64,000 nucleotides of DNA, taken from an uncultured Ruminococcus sp. Lineage in GTDB: Bacteria > Bacillota > Clostridia > Oscillospirales > Ruminococcaceae. The stretch is from contig CANQVA010000005.1 of the NCBI GenBank assembly GCA_947627175.1, forward strand, positions 62,001-126,000. Direction: 5' to 3'. The position numbers were made by a program, and so were the translations under genes. Shown piece by piece: positions 1 to 10,977 of this stretch. The notes under the pieces are model-generated. The model had not been told where the DNA came from. It saw nothing but the letters and a program-made list of their open reading frames with translations, and did no database searches. Positions within the stretch are counted from its first letter, which is position 1, and each line of letters starts with the position of its first letter.

Positions 1-227
1 GCAATGAAGTCAAGGCTGAAATACAGAACAGGCTGAACCCATACGCCGTTGACATGGAAAGTGCCGCTGTTGGTCACTGCTGTTATCTTAACGGAAAACC
101 ATATGTAAGTGTACGCTGTATTTCTGACAATGCTGACGATAACGGTGCTATGTCGTTTGAAGAATTTGAAAAAATCGCCGCAAAGAGAGTGGCAGAAATT
201 GTCCTTAGAATGACCGAAATAATATAA
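1..227 (+). CDS. mtnN: MTA/SAH nucleosidase, C-terminal part (5' truncated by window edge)
   Basis: An open frame enters from the window edge (first full codon at base 3) and ends at TAA 225-227. The visible 74 codons include VDMESAAVGH and VRCISDNAD, the conserved ME-S-A and R-x-I-S-D-x-A-D segments of 5'-methylthioadenosine/S-adenosylhomocysteine nucleosidases. In this family the Glu of the first segment binds the ribose and the Asp of the second is the catalytic acid. The enzyme cleaves MTA and SAH to adenine plus the thioribose, feeding methionine salvage. Only the C-terminal third is visible, so other purine nucleosidases of the PNP/UDP family cannot be fully excluded. The dockerin gene follows 19 bases later on the same strand. 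Confidence 0.8.
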   Translation, partial: NEVKAEIQNRLNPYAVDMESAAVGHCCYLNGKPYVSVRCISDNADDNGAMSFEEFEKIAAKRVAEIVLRMTEII

Positions 228-246
228 AACAGAAAGGAAAATCACT

Positions 247-1149
247 ATGAAAAAAATACCTGTTTTTATGAGTGCTGTTATTGCATTGTCTGCCGTCACA
301 CCGTTTTATGCAAGTGCAGAGTCAAATTATAGACCTGTTATGTATTTTTCTGTTGAGGACAATGACAAAATATCAATTCTTCCCGACGGAACTGTATACA
401 TAAATACACAAGACCTGACAGAAGAAAATTCAATCCGTGTAAATGCTTATATACGTGACGATTCAAAAAGTTGTTGGACTGTTGCACCGAAAATAAAGAG
501 TGCCGATATGTGCGTAAAATTTGCTGAAGATGCAATAGACCCTGCTGAAGTCGGTGAAAATTCGCCGTATGTTTCTTCTTCTTATGGTTTTTATAACACT
601 CGTGATGAAGAATGCAATACACTCAATATGTCGTTTACAGCATCAATGTCAGATATGATTTCAGGCAATATTCAAGCCTTACCACTTACCGGTGATGCAA
701 CAGATAATTACCCTCTTGCATATTTCAACGCCACTATTGATTCACAGATTGAATCGGGAGTTTATCGCATTTATTTCCTTACAGAAGCAGAGGATTATGC
801 CGACCAACGCACTACAAGTGTATCACTTCTTGACGCTGACGGAAATTCTGTAACTATAACACCGGAAGTAAAAGAACAGAAAATTATTGTTTCTGACCGT
901 ATGCTCGGCGATGTCAATAATGATGGTCTTGTTGATACAGTTGATGCGACAGCCGTGCTTATAGAATATGCAGCACTCTCGGCAAATAAAGATTCAACTC
1001 TTGAAACAGGTCAGTCAATGGCAGGAGATATAAATAATGACAATTTAGTTGATGCAGTTGATGCAGCAGGCATACTTACTTATTATGCATATCTTTCAAC
1101 AGGCGGAGAACTCGAATTTGCAGAGTATCTTTCATCTCAATCAGAATGA
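247..1149 (+). CDS. Secreted dockerin type I protein
   Basis: This 300-residue secreted protein starts with a Sec signal peptide (Met-Lys-Lys, hydrophobic core, likely cleavage after ASA near residue 24). Residues 25-215 are a beta-rich region I do not recognise, though its layout faintly recalls cohesin-like sandwiches. Residues about 219-290 form a type I dockerin: two calcium loops, GDVNNDGLVDTVD (from 221) and GDINNDNLVDAVD (from about 259), each followed by a helix. Dockerins bind cohesins on scaffoldins, so this protein is probably displayed on a cellulosome- or amylosome-like complex or on the cell surface. No glycoside hydrolase signature is visible. The start follows AGAAAGGAAA. It may be co-transcribed with the nucleosidase gene, although the functions look unrelated. 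Confidence 0.88.
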   Translation: MKKIPVFMSAVIALSAVTPFYASAESNYRPVMYFSVEDNDKISILPDGTVYINTQDLTEENSIRVNAYIRDDSKSCWTVAPKIKSADMCVKFAEDAIDPAEVGENSPYVSSSYGFYNTRDEECNTLNMSFTASMSDMISGNIQALPLTGDATDNYPLAYFNATIDSQIESGVYRIYFLTEAEDYADQRTTSVSLLDADGNSVTITPEVKEQKIIVSDRMLGDVNNDGLVDTVDATAVLIEYAALSANKDSTLETGQSMAGDINNDNLVDAVDAAGILTYYAYLSTGGELEFAEYLSSQSE

Positions 1150-1169
1150 TTTAAAATAATTTAATAAGT

Positions 1170-1205
1170 AAAAAGCGACTGTCTTTAACGGCAGTCGTTT
1201 TTTTG
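1170..1205. terminator. Bidirectional terminator between the dockerin gene and the C11 peptidase gene
   Basis: A stem CGACTG (1176-1181) / CAGTCG (1192-1197) is flanked by an A-run on the left and a T-run on the right. It can therefore serve both convergent genes. Confidence 0.8.
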
Positions 1206-1206
1206 A

Positions 1207-3471
1207 TTATTTTATTATTGCCTCTGACCAATATTCCTGATTGTATATATCAGTAAAACGGTACATAAGTTTTACTTCTCCGTCGCCTACATCAACGTTG
1301 CTTATCGTCATATTTTCCGAAACGGTAACAGGTTCGCTTAAATAATAACTGTCCTGATACTCACCGTCATAACTGTAAAAATCACAAAGAAAATCCAATT
1401 TATCACCGACATTTATTTCGGTCATACTTTTCGGAACTGTATCTGTTTCGCCGTCTGCATAGTCTGTTGATGCTCCTGCAATATATCCGTTTGGATTTTC
1501 ATTATCAAAAACTATAATTAGTTTCACTCTGTCACCGTTGAGCATTGCCGGAACATATCCCGTAATAGTATAATCATCACCGTTTTCAATTGTATCTGTA
1601 TGATAGTAAGCAACGGGCTGATTATTTATTGCAAGCCAATTTCTTTCAGTATCGGGAATAAGATTTCCGTCACTGTCAAAATCATATATATTGTCAAGAC
1701 CTAAATCAATATAACCGCTTCCGTCATCATAGAACATATTGAGGTCAATTTTATGAACAAGTTCCCACTGTGATTCAGGGAGAGACATAAAATATGTGCC
1801 GTCGTCTTTTTGTTCCCATACAAGATTACTTGTATCAAAGAAATTCTGTGAAACATATTCATTTGCACTTTCCTGTGATATTGATGTATCGTTCATATAG
1901 TCAATACTTTTTCCGGAAGAACTTAAAAATGTATTTATCAATCCGCCGATAATATCAATATTTCCGGAAGAAACGGTATTTCCCACAAGTCCGAAAAGTG
2001 AAGAGAGCGGGGAATTGTTTTCACTGTTTGCGACTTGTCCGCTTGTTTCCAGCTTTGCAAACTGTCTTATACAATTGCTGTATTCAGAGTCCATTCCGAT
2101 ATTATTGTACACACTGCACGCTGAATCTACATATGAAGTTCTCTGATACGGAAAATATATTGAAACGCCATAAGCATTTGTTATACTTGAAGATGTCCTG
2201 TTATATTTAACAGCACCTTTTAACGCATTGCTGAGTTCTTTTCCCTCGGAAGTTCCGACATTTTCAGCAAAGTTTACAAGGTCTATCTGGTCAATTTTTG
2301 AACTCTGTGCAAATTCTCTTGTATTATAACGTGCATTTGAAATCTGCTCATATTCGTTATTTACAATTTTATTGCTTACCGATTCAGCAAAATCATTCAG
2401 ACGTTCCGGAACGGTGTTTGAAAATTCCGCAAGGTCAATTATTGAAAGAGTAGTTTTTTGTCCCTTGCACTTCTGATTACAGCGTGTAACAAAATCGTCG
2501 ATAATATTTTTTCCTATATCAATAGTAGACATTGAGGTATTTTTTCCGAGTTTATTAAGCCAGTCAGTATAATACCAGCCTATGCCGGGTTCAGTTTCTT
2601 CAGATGCAATGAGATAATCTGCATATTGGTCAAGCATGAAAGCATTTTCTGCTGTAGCCATAAGGCAAGCGTCAAATCCTATAAAATCAAATTTTACACC
2701 GCCGTCTTTGAGTGCTTTATTTATTCCGCCCAGATTCATAGAATTTCCCTTGTTTTTTTCGTCGTATCCGTAACCGCTTACAGAACCTCCGCCATGATCC
2801 CACAAAATCAATTCATTTCGGTTTGCAGGGAAATTTGTATTGCAGTATTTTATAAATCCCGATAATGTTTGCGGGTCTGTCATGGATTTTGCACCATCAT
2901 CAGAAACAAGGTTTACAAGTTTTCCGTCTTTAATCTGATAAATCTGATTCACTGACGAACTTATATTATTTGACTGCCATTGTGAACAACCGCCGGTATA
3001 TATTATTATGTCAACATTTTTTCCGGGACTTGCAGACTTCATTTCTTCAATATCGGAAGATGCCATTTTATATTTTGATTCAAGGTCAGTACCGCACATA
3101 TAAACCATAATTGTTATTTTATCTTTTTTGTTTCCGATTATCTTTGTATATTTTTCACGTGAACCTTTTGCAACAGAAGTGTCAGCTTTTGTTTCAGAGC
3201 TTGCCGAATAGCCTGAAGTGTCCGCAGGCTGATTATTATTTCCGCCGAGAAGTCCGCCTGCTCCGCCTTTTAAAAACATAAGCAAAAGCACTAATATTAA
3301 AGCTCCTCCGCCACCGCCTGCTGCTGCACGTTTAACGCCGGAACCCGAATTTTTGCCGGAATAGTCTTGTCCGCCGACGTTTCCCGTACCAAGTCCGCTG
3401 CCTCTTTTATGAACGCCGTTACCGCCTGATGTTACGTTTTTTTCTCTTGAACGTGGTCTGTTTTTGTCCAT
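1207..3471 (-). CDS. Membrane-anchored clostripain-family (C11) cysteine peptidase
   Basis: The chosen start (CAT at 3469-3471) gives 754 residues and is preceded by AGGAGG. A longer frame reaches 3594 but would place the promoter inside the gene. Residues 1-50 are basic and glycine-rich, followed by one membrane segment (GALILVLLLMFLKG, about 53-66). The peptidase C11 fold then carries the His-Cys dyad: WDHGGG with His226 and FDACLM with Cys269. The segment ASEETEPGIGWYYTDWL is also typical of the family. The C-terminal 300 residues look beta-rich. Clostripain relatives cleave after basic residues and often need self-processing. Topology suggests a short cytoplasmic tail and an external catalytic domain. 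Substrate is unknown. Confidence 0.9.
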   Translation of the reverse strand: MDKNRPRSREKNVTSGGNGVHKRGSGLGTGNVGGQDYSGKNSGSGVKRAAAGGGGGALILVLLLMFLKGGAGGLLGGNNNQPADTSGYSASSETKADTSVAKGSREKYTKIIGNKKDKITIMVYMCGTDLESKYKMASSDIEEMKSASPGKNVDIIIYTGGCSQWQSNNISSSVNQIYQIKDGKLVNLVSDDGAKSMTDPQTLSGFIKYCNTNFPANRNELILWDHGGGSVSGYGYDEKNKGNSMNLGGINKALKDGGVKFDFIGFDACLMATAENAFMLDQYADYLIASEETEPGIGWYYTDWLNKLGKNTSMSTIDIGKNIIDDFVTRCNQKCKGQKTTLSIIDLAEFSNTVPERLNDFAESVSNKIVNNEYEQISNARYNTREFAQSSKIDQIDLVNFAENVGTSEGKELSNALKGAVKYNRTSSSITNAYGVSIYFPYQRTSYVDSACSVYNNIGMDSEYSNCIRQFAKLETSGQVANSENNSPLSSLFGLVGNTVSSGNIDIIGGLINTFLSSSGKSIDYMNDTSISQESANEYVSQNFFDTSNLVWEQKDDGTYFMSLPESQWELVHKIDLNMFYDDGSGYIDLGLDNIYDFDSDGNLIPDTERNWLAINNQPVAYYHTDTIENGDDYTITGYVPAMLNGDRVKLIIVFDNENPNGYIAGASTDYADGETDTVPKSMTEINVGDKLDFLCDFYSYDGEYQDSYYLSEPVTVSENMTISNVDVGDGEVKLMYRFTDIYNQEYWSEAIIK

Positions 3472-3499
3472 TGTTTGCCTCCTTGTAATTGTTTTATCT

Positions 3500-3528
3500 A
3501 TTTTATCATATATACAGATATTTGTCAA
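3500..3528 (-). promoter_or_regulatory. Promoter of the C11 peptidase gene
   Basis: On the minus strand, TTGACA (3523-3528) and TAAAAT (3500-3505) are separated by 17 bases, about 30 bases upstream of the chosen start codon. Confidence 0.85.
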
Positions 3529-3588
3529 GAAAAAACGTATTACTATTATAATATATACTTTGTCTTTTGTCAATCCTGAAATTTTCAC

Positions 3589-3617
3589 TTGCATTTATTT
3601 CTGATATGTGGTAAAAT
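3589..3617 (+). promoter_or_regulatory. Promoter of the fhs operon
   Basis: TTGCAT (3589-3594) and TAAAAT (3612-3617) have a 17-base spacer and lie 40 bases before the fhs start. It diverges from the peptidase promoter. Confidence 0.75.
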
Positions 3618-3657
3618 GTTACTATGGCATAAATTTATTATGAATCGGAGGAATCTC

Positions 3658-5331
3658 ATGTTATCTGATATTGAAATCGCTCAGGGTGCAGAAATGAAGC
3701 CCATAAGTGAAATAGCTGAATCAATAGGAATTGAATACAGTGACCTTGAACCTTACGGTCATTACAAAGCTAAAGTTTCTGAACAGCTTTATTCAAAACT
3801 TGCAGACAAAAAAGACGGAAAACTTATTCTTGTTACTGCTATAAATCCCACTCCCGCAGGAGAGGGAAAAACAACAGTAAGTACAGGTCTTGCCGAGGCT
3901 ATGGGAAAAATCGGAAAAAAAGCCGTTCTTGCCTTGCGTGAACCGTCTTTAGGCCCTGTTTTCGGAATAAAAGGCGGTGCAGCAGGAGGCGGTTACGCTC
4001 AAGTTGTTCCTATGGAAGATATAAATCTCCATTTCACGGGTGATATGCACGCTATTACTTCAGCAAATAATCTTCTTTGTGCTGTTATTGACAATCATAT
4101 TCAGCAGGGAAATGAACTGAATATTGACCCACGTCGCATAATGTTCAAACGCTGTATGGATATGAATGACCGTGCATTGAGAAATATTGTTATCGGTCTG
4201 GGCGGAAAAATAAACGGTGTACCACGTGAGGACGGATTCAATATAACCGTTGCTTCCGAAATCATGGCTATACTTTGTCTTGCATCTGATATTTCAGACC
4301 TTAAAAAAAGACTGGGAAATATTCTTGTTGCATATGATTACAGCGGAAAACCTGTTTTTGCTGAACAACTCGGCGTTTGCGGTGCTATGACTGCCCTGTT
4401 GAAAGATGCTTTGAAACCTAATCTTGTTCAGACTCTTGAAAATAATCCGGCTTTCATTCATGGAGGGCCTTTTGCAAATATAGCACATGGCTGTAATTCT
4501 CTGCGTGCTACAAAACTTGCCCTTAAACTCGGTGATTACTGTATTACGGAAGCAGGTTTCGGTTCTGATTTAGGTGCGGAAAAATTCTTTGACATAAAAT
4601 GCCGTTATGGAAAGCTTAATCCCTCATGTGTTGTACTCGTTGCAACTATAAGGGCATTGAAGTATAACGGCGGTGTAAAAAAAGAAGAACTTTCAGCTGA
4701 AAATCTTACAGCCCTTGAAAAAGGTATTTCCAACCTTAAAACCCACATTGAAAATATGCAGAAGTATAACGTTCCTGTAGTAGTTGCTGTTAATCGTTTT
4801 GTAACTGATACTGACAAAGAAGTTAAATTTGTTGAAAATTTCTGTGCGGAAATGGGTGTAAAAGTTTCAATGTGTGAAGTATTTACAAAAGGCGGTGAGG
4901 GCGGAAAAGACCTTGCCGAAAAGGTATGTGCTGTAACAGATGAAAATACAGAAAACAAGTTTGCTCCCATTTACGACGAAAAACTTCCGATAAAGGAAAA
5001 AATTGAAATCATAGCAAGAGAAATATATCGTGCAGACGGTGTTGTATATACTACTCAGGCTGAAAAGGCTGTAAAGGAAATAGAAAGTATAGGTTTCGGA
5101 CAACTTCCTGTATGTGTTGCAAAAACGCAGTATTCACTTTCCGATAATCCGGCACTTCTCGGCAAACCTGAAAATTTCAAAATTACAGTACGTGATGCAA
5201 AACTATCTTCAGGAGCAGGCTTTATTGTAATATATACAGGCGATATTCTTACTATGCCGGGACTGCCAAAAAAACCATCTGCATTCAACATTGACTGCGA
5301 TGAAAACGGCAATATTACAGGGCTTTTCTGA
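3658..5331 (+). CDS. fhs: Formate--tetrahydrofolate ligase
   Basis: The enzyme makes 10-formyl-THF from formate, THF and ATP, supplying one-carbon units for purines and acetogenesis-type metabolism. Translation from ATG 3658 (after CGGAGGA) gives 557 residues, the usual family length of about 555-560. The ATP-binding loop TPAGEGKTT is at residues 65-73. [19 protein letters not shown] and FTGDMHAIT are hallmark substrate-site segments. A longer frame from 3589 would overlap the promoter and adds a non-conserved N terminus. It is the first gene of a run through tsaE and tsaB; its TGA overlaps the tsaE ATG by one base, suggesting translational coupling. Confidence 0.97.
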   Translation: MLSDIEIAQGAEMKPISEIAESIGIEYSDLEPYGHYKAKVSEQLYSKLADKKDGKLILVTAINPTPAGEGKTTVSTGLAEAMGKIGKKAVLALREPSLGPVFGIKGGAAGGGYAQVVPMEDINLHFTGDMHAITSANNLLCAVIDNHIQQGNELNIDPRRIMFKRCMDMNDRALRNIVIGLGGKINGVPREDGFNITVASEIMAILCLASDISDLKKRLGNILVAYDYSGKPVFAEQLGVCGAMTALLKDALKPNLVQTLENNPAFIHGGPFANIAHGCNSLRATKLALKLGDYCITEAGFGSDLGAEKFFDIKCRYGKLNPSCVVLVATIRALKYNGGVKKEELSAENLTALEKGISNLKTHIENMQKYNVPVVVAVNRFVTDTDKEVKFVENFCAEMGVKVSMCEVFTKGGEGGKDLAEKVCAVTDENTENKFAPIYDEKLPIKEKIEIIAREIYRADGVVYTTQAEKAVKEIESIGFGQLPVCVAKTQYSLSDNPALLGKPENFKITVRDAKLSSGAGFIVIYTGDILTMPGLPKKPSAFNIDCDENGNITGLF

Positions 5332-5777
5332 TGAGTATGAAAATTATTACACATTCACCGCAGGAAACAATAAGTACCGCTGAAAAAATCGGCTCATTTC
5401 TCAGAGCAGGGGACATAATTGCATACAAGGGCGGTCTTGGTGCAGGAAAAACAACTTTCACACGTGGAATTGCTTGCGGTCTTGGTTTGGGGGATTGTGT
5501 TTCATCACCGACATTTGCCCTTGTGAATGAATACAGGGGAGATAATATAACACTCTATCATTTCGATATGTACCGCATACAGACAGAAGAGGGGCTTGAA
5601 TCAACAGGTTTCTTTGACTATCCGTTTGATGAAAATATTGCTGTTATTGAGTGGTCGGAAAATATTGAAAAGTTCCTGCCGAAAAATACTATATATATAA
5701 CGATAAATCCAATTGGTGAAAACGAAAGAGAAATAATTATTGAAGGCGGTGAAAGATTTGCTGATTCTTGGAATTGA
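5331..5777 (+). CDS. tsaE: tRNA threonylcarbamoyladenosine biosynthesis ATPase TsaE
   Basis: TsaE is the ATPase that works with TsaB and TsaD to transfer threonylcarbamoyl to A37 of ANN-decoding tRNAs. The Walker A motif GGLGAGKTTF lies at residues 34-43 with Lys40, followed by SSPTFALVNEY and LYHFDMYR, both conserved in this family. Length 148 is normal. The start ATG overlaps the fhs stop (TGATG) and the 3' end overlaps tsaB by 38 bases. tsaD and rimI are not in this window. Confidence 0.95.
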   Translation: MSMKIITHSPQETISTAEKIGSFLRAGDIIAYKGGLGAGKTTFTRGIACGLGLGDCVSSPTFALVNEYRGDNITLYHFDMYRIQTEEGLESTGFFDYPFDENIAVIEWSENIEKFLPKNTIYITINPIGENEREIIIEGGERFADSWN

Positions 5778-6456
5778 TACTTCCGGAAAAACTGCGTCTG
5801 CCTCGCTTTTTGACTCGGACACGGAAATTTTTCTTGCGGAAAATGCACTATATACAGAGAAAACACATTCTCAAGTCATAATGCCTATGGTAAAGGATAT
5901 AATATATGATGCAGGAAAAACTATGGCAGATATTGACCGTATAGTGGTAGCGAATGGTCCGGGTTCATATACGGGGCTTCGTATAGGCGTTGCAGGAGTA
6001 AAAGCCATGTGTTTTGCACTCGGCTGTAAATGTATCGGAGTTTCTACGCTGGAAGGGCTTGCTTATAATAATATTGCTTTTCATGGCACAATATGTTCTG
6101 TCATGAAAGCAAGGGGGGAACTCGTTTATACCTGCTCATATAAAAGTGACGGTTATTGTCTTGAATCATTGTGCGACGAATCAATTATAAGCCGTGATGA
6201 ACTTGCGGAATTTCTTGCACTCAACGGTACAGATGCACTTCTCTGCGGTGATGGTGCAGTTGATTTCTTTACGGACTACCGCTCAACAAAACTATTTATT
6301 GCACCACCTCAAAACAGGTTACAAAACGCTTCGGGCGTTTGTCTTGCCTCACTCCCTAAAAAAGAAATTTCACCCGATGAACTGGAAGTGTCATATCTTC
6401 AGAAAGTCAAGGCTGAAAAAGATTTAGAGGAAAAAAATAATATCGGAGGAATATAA
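5740..6456 (+). CDS. tsaB: tRNA threonylcarbamoyladenosine biosynthesis protein TsaB
   Basis: TsaB is the inactive ASKHA-fold partner that binds TsaD in t6A synthesis. ILGIDTSGKTASASL near the N terminus is the phosphate-1-like segment, and VANGPGSYTGLRIG is the family signature. Length 238 is typical. The start is uncertain: ATG 5740 has no clear ribosome binding site, whereas GTG 5749 gives the more usual short N terminus. Either way the gene starts inside tsaE, so the two are co-translated. Confidence 0.94.
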   Translation: MKAVKDLLILGIDTSGKTASASLFDSDTEIFLAENALYTEKTHSQVIMPMVKDIIYDAGKTMADIDRIVVANGPGSYTGLRIGVAGVKAMCFALGCKCIGVSTLEGLAYNNIAFHGTICSVMKARGELVYTCSYKSDGYCLESLCDESIISRDELAEFLALNGTDALLCGDGAVDFFTDYRSTKLFIAPPQNRLQNASGVCLASLPKKEISPDELEVSYLQKVKAEKDLEEKNNIGGI

Positions 6457-6457
6457 T

Positions 6458-6907
6458 ATGATTGCGATAGGCTGTGACCATGCGGGCGTTGAAATGAAAA
6501 AAGCCATTATTGACGCACTGACTGAAAAAGGCTTTGAATTTAAAGATTTAGGTACAGACGGAAAGCCCTGCGACTATCCTGTTGTTGCAAAGGCATTATG
6601 TGATGAAATAATTAACGGAAACTGTGAAAAAGGTATTCTTATTTGTGGTACCGGTATCGGAATGTCAATGTCTGCAAATAAAGTAAAAGGTATAAGAGCC
6701 GCACTCTGTTCAGATTCATTTTCAACAAAGTTTACACGTCTTCATAATGATGCAAATGTTATGTGTATGGGTGCAAGGGTACTCGGAAACGGTCTTGCCG
6801 TTGAACTTGCTGAAATATTTCTTACAACAGGTTTTGAGGGCGGTCGTCATCAGAGAAGAATTAACCTTATAAATGATATTGAAAATAATAATCTGACATC
6901 AGATTAA
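6458..6907 (+). CDS. rpiB: Ribose 5-phosphate isomerase B
   Basis: It interconverts ribose 5-phosphate and ribulose 5-phosphate in the pentose phosphate pathway. The N-terminal [12 protein letters not shown] carries the Asp-His pair. The anion loop [17 protein letters not shown] contains the catalytic Cys, and KGIRAALC follows, all diagnostic of RpiB rather than RpiA. Length is 149 with no extra domains. The start has a strong CGGAGGA 7 bases upstream, and the gene directly follows tsaB in the same operon. Some RpiB/LacAB relatives act on allose or galactose phosphates, but no sugar-uptake genes are nearby. Confidence 0.94.
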   Translation: MIAIGCDHAGVEMKKAIIDALTEKGFEFKDLGTDGKPCDYPVVAKALCDEIINGNCEKGILICGTGIGMSMSANKVKGIRAALCSDSFSTKFTRLHNDANVMCMGARVLGNGLAVELAEIFLTTGFEGGRHQRRINLINDIENNNLTSD

Positions 6908-6932
6908 AATAAATAAAAAGGAGGTACTGAAT

Positions 6933-7562
6933 ATGGGAGAGTTACACATTATTGACCATCCGCTTGTTCAGCACAAAATTTCACTAATGAGAGATAAGAA
7001 CACCGGTTCAAAAGAATTCAGGGAACTTGTTTCTGAAATTGCTATGTTTATCTGTTATGAGGCTACCCGTGATTTACCTCTTAAAGAGATAGAACTCGAA
7101 ACGCCGATAGCAGTCGCAAAGACAAAGATAATTTCAGGCAGAAAACTTGCATTTGTACCGATTCTGAGAGCAGGTCTTGGAATGATTGAGGGCGTTACAG
7201 CTCTTGTTCCTGCCGCAAAAATCGGTCATATCGGTCTTTTCCGTGACCCTGAAACACATCAGGCAATAAAGTATTATGCAAAACTTCCCGACGACGTTGC
7301 AGAAAGAGACTGCATTATTATTGACCCTATGCTTGCTACAGGTTATTCAGCTTGTACGGCTATAACCGAATTAAAAAAGCTTGGTGTCAAGAATATAAAA
7401 TTCATGTGCATTATATGTTCGCCGGAGGGCGTTGAAGCTGTTCAGAAAGAACACCCTGACGTTGATATTTATTGTGCATCTCTTGATGAGGGACTTAATG
7501 AAGATAAATTTATAGTTCCCGGAGTAGGCGACGCAGGGGACAGAATGTTCGGCACAAAGTAA
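6933..7562 (+). CDS. upp: Uracil phosphoribosyltransferase
   Basis: The enzyme salvages uracil to UMP with PRPP. The N-terminal [19 protein letters not shown] is the family's opening segment. The PRPP loop is [12 protein letters not shown], and the C terminus [13 protein letters not shown] is the uracil-binding end typical of Upp. Length 209 is normal. A good AAGGAGG precedes the ATG. It sits between rpiB (source of ribose phosphate) and an Fe-S carrier gene, all in one direction with short gaps. Confidence 0.97.
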   Translation: MGELHIIDHPLVQHKISLMRDKNTGSKEFRELVSEIAMFICYEATRDLPLKEIELETPIAVAKTKIISGRKLAFVPILRAGLGMIEGVTALVPAAKIGHIGLFRDPETHQAIKYYAKLPDDVAERDCIIIDPMLATGYSACTAITELKKLGVKNIKFMCIICSPEGVEAVQKEHPDVDIYCASLDEGLNEDKFIVPGVGDAGDRMFGTK

Positions 7563-7584
7563 TCATAAAAGGAGTTTTTTTATT

Positions 7585-8409
7585 ATGTCAAACGAATGTA
7601 ATAACGATTGTTCAAATTGTGCAAGTGCGGGAAACTGCAACGACCCTAAAAGTTTTCTCGAAAAACCGAACGCAATGAGCAGTATTGGTAAAGTCATAGG
7701 CATAGTAAGCGGTAAGGGCGGTGTAGGAAAAACTATGGTTTCTTCACTTCTTGCTGTGAGTATGAAAAGGAGAAATAAAAATGTCGGTATTCTTGACGCT
7801 GATATAACGGGTCCGTCTGTTCCAAAGACTTTCGGCATACATGGCAAGGCAGAAGCTTGTGAAAACGGTATTTTTCCGTCAAAAAGCAAAATGGGCATTG
7901 ACGTTATGTCTGTAAATCTTCTGCTTGAAAATGAATCTGACCCCGTTGTGTGGAGAGGTCCTGTAATTGCAGGCGTTGTAAAACAATTCTGGACTGACGT
8001 TATATGGAAAGACACTGACTATCTTTTTGTTGATATGCCCCCCGGAACGGGTGATGTTCCGCTTACGGTATTTCAATCATTTCCTGTTGACGGAATTGTA
8101 ATTGTCACATCTCCGCAGGAGCTTGTTTCAATGATTGTAGGAAAAGCCGTTAAAATGGCTAAAATAATGAATATCCCGATAATAGGAATTATTGAGAATA
8201 TGAGTTATTATGAATGTCCCGACTGTGGCAAAAAAATAAATGTTTTCGGTGACAGTCACCTTGATGAAACTGCCGAAAAGTATGGTATACCGGTTCTTGC
8301 AAAAATTCCCATTTGTACAGACCTTGCAAAACTCTGCGACAGTGGCACAATAGAACTGTTTGAGGGCGACTGGCTCGAAAGTGCAACTGATAAAATTGAA
8401 AACTTATAA
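7585..8409 (+). CDS. Mrp/ApbC-family iron-sulfur cluster carrier ATPase
   Basis: A soluble P-loop ATPase of the Mrp/NBP35 family that holds and delivers Fe-S clusters. The deviant Walker A GKGGVGKT is at residues 43-50. DADITGPSVPKTFG, VDMPPGTGDVPLT and the C-terminal YYECPDC (Cys211 and Cys214, which bind the bridging cluster) are all present. The N terminus has four Cys within 20 residues (positions 5, 9, 12, 18), resembling the extra N-terminal cluster motif of NBP35-type members. There is no DUF59 domain, so 274 residues is the short form. The gene ends the fhs-tsaEB-rpiB-upp run. Confidence 0.93.
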   Translation: MSNECNNDCSNCASAGNCNDPKSFLEKPNAMSSIGKVIGIVSGKGGVGKTMVSSLLAVSMKRRNKNVGILDADITGPSVPKTFGIHGKAEACENGIFPSKSKMGIDVMSVNLLLENESDPVVWRGPVIAGVVKQFWTDVIWKDTDYLFVDMPPGTGDVPLTVFQSFPVDGIVIVTSPQELVSMIVGKAVKMAKIMNIPIIGIIENMSYYECPDCGKKINVFGDSHLDETAEKYGIPVLAKIPICTDLAKLCDSGTIELFEGDWLESATDKIENL

Positions 8410-8504
8410 ACATTACTGACATTTATTTTTGCTAACACTGCACAAATTTTTATATCTGTTTTTGTGGCATTGTTACAAAGATGCGATAACTTCATTTCCG
8501 GATA

Positions 8505-8533
8505 TTGACAAAAATGCTAAATCATGGTATGAT
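8505..8533 (+). promoter_or_regulatory. Promoter of eno
   Basis: A near-consensus TTGACA (8505-8510) and TATGAT (8528-8533) have a 17-base spacer, about 65 bases before the eno start. The rest of the 188-base gap before eno shows nothing else I recognise. Confidence 0.85.
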
Positions 8534-8552
8534 AAATCATGGCTACTAATAG

Positions 8553-9899
<1,347 letters not shown>

Positions 9900-9920
9900 T
9901 CAGATTTATTCTTAAAAGAA

Positions 9921-9954
9921 ATAAGGCTGTATGGCGAAAACCGTACAGCCTTAT
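9921..9954. terminator. Bidirectional terminator between eno and mreB
   Basis: A perfect 11-bp stem ATAAGGCTGTA (9921-9931) / TACAGCCTTAT (9944-9954), extended by GG/CC pairs, lies between convergent genes. Confidence 0.85.
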
Positions 9955-9956
9955 TA

Positions 9957-10976
9957 TTATTTATGCTTATATATAGTAGCTGACTCAAAACCCTCAAGCA
10001 ATGAATTCATTTTCTTGAAAGCAAGTCCTGTACCTTTTGCAACGCAGTTTATTGCATCTTTTGCAACACGGCATTTTATGTCAAGAGTACGGCTTATAAG
10101 ATGTGAAAGACCGCCGAGCAATGCACCTCCGCCCGTAAGCAACAGCCCGTTGTCATATATATCGCCGACAAGTTCGGGGGGAGAATCTTCAAGTACTTTT
10201 CTTATAGCCTCCATAATAGCAAATGTATCATCTTCAATTGCCTTGAAAAGTTCGGCTTCGCTCAAAAGTACCTGAGAGGGGAGACCTTTTAATAAACTTC
10301 TTCCCTTTACAATAAAAGTAATATCTTCACTTGGGTCATAAAGATTACACAGACCTATTTTTACCTTTTCGGCAGTCTGTTCACCGATTAAAAGTTTATA
10401 GTGGTTTTGCATATATTTTATTATTGAACGGTTGATAGCATTTCCCGCAACTTTTATTGTATGTGAAGTAACAACGCCATTCATTGAAACAATGGCAATA
10501 TCAGTAGTACCGCCTCCGATGTCAACTATCATATGCCCCTTTGCCTTTTCTATGTCAACTTCTGCACCAATCATAGCGGCAACAGGTTCTTGTATAAGGT
10601 AGACCTGCCTTGCACCTGCATTTTTTGCCGCCTCAACCACTGCACGGCTTTCTATGTCAGTTACAAAAGCCGGAACGCATATTATAATTCTTGGTTTAAT
10701 AAGCTGATGACCTGCTATTTTCATAATAAATTCACGTATCATACTATGTACAAGGTCATCGTCGGAAATAACTCCCTCATTTACAGGACGAGCAACGCAT
10801 ATATAGTCAGGATTTCTTCCAATCATTTCATATGCCTCTTTTCCGACAGCAAGCACACGTTCTGTTCTTGTATTGTAGGCTATGACAGACGGTTCACTAA
10901 GTACAACACCCTTATTTCCCATAGTTATTACAATATTCGATGTACCTAAATCAATTCCGATATCATTGTTAGACAT
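9957..10976 (-). CDS. mreB: MreB/Mbl-family rod-shape actin homologue
   Basis: A bacterial actin that forms membrane-bound filaments guiding lateral wall synthesis. NDIGIDLGTSNIVI is the phosphate-1 loop, GHMIVDIGGGTTDIAIVS is phosphate-2, and GLLLTGGGALLGGL is the adenosine motif. The start at 10976 gives 339 residues and follows AAAGGAAA; an upstream frame to 11015 overlaps recD2. The recD2 stop and this start are separated by one base (TAA-A-ATG), so they are probably translated together. No mreC, mreD or minD is nearby, so this is a stand-alone Mbl/MreBH-like copy, possibly not the only one in the genome. Confidence 0.93.
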   Translation of the reverse strand: MSNNDIGIDLGTSNIVITMGNKGVVLSEPSVIAYNTRTERVLAVGKEAYEMIGRNPDYICVARPVNEGVISDDDLVHSMIREFIMKIAGHQLIKPRIIICVPAFVTDIESRAVVEAAKNAGARQVYLIQEPVAAMIGAEVDIEKAKGHMIVDIGGGTTDIAIVSMNGVVTSHTIKVAGNAINRSIIKYMQNHYKLLIGEQTAEKVKIGLCNLYDPSEDITFIVKGRSLLKGLPSQVLLSEAELFKAIEDDTFAIMEAIRKVLEDSPPELVGDIYDNGLLLTGGGALLGGLSHLISRTLDIKCRVAKDAINCVAKGTGLAFKKMNSLLEGFESATIYKHK

Positions 10977-10977
10977 T

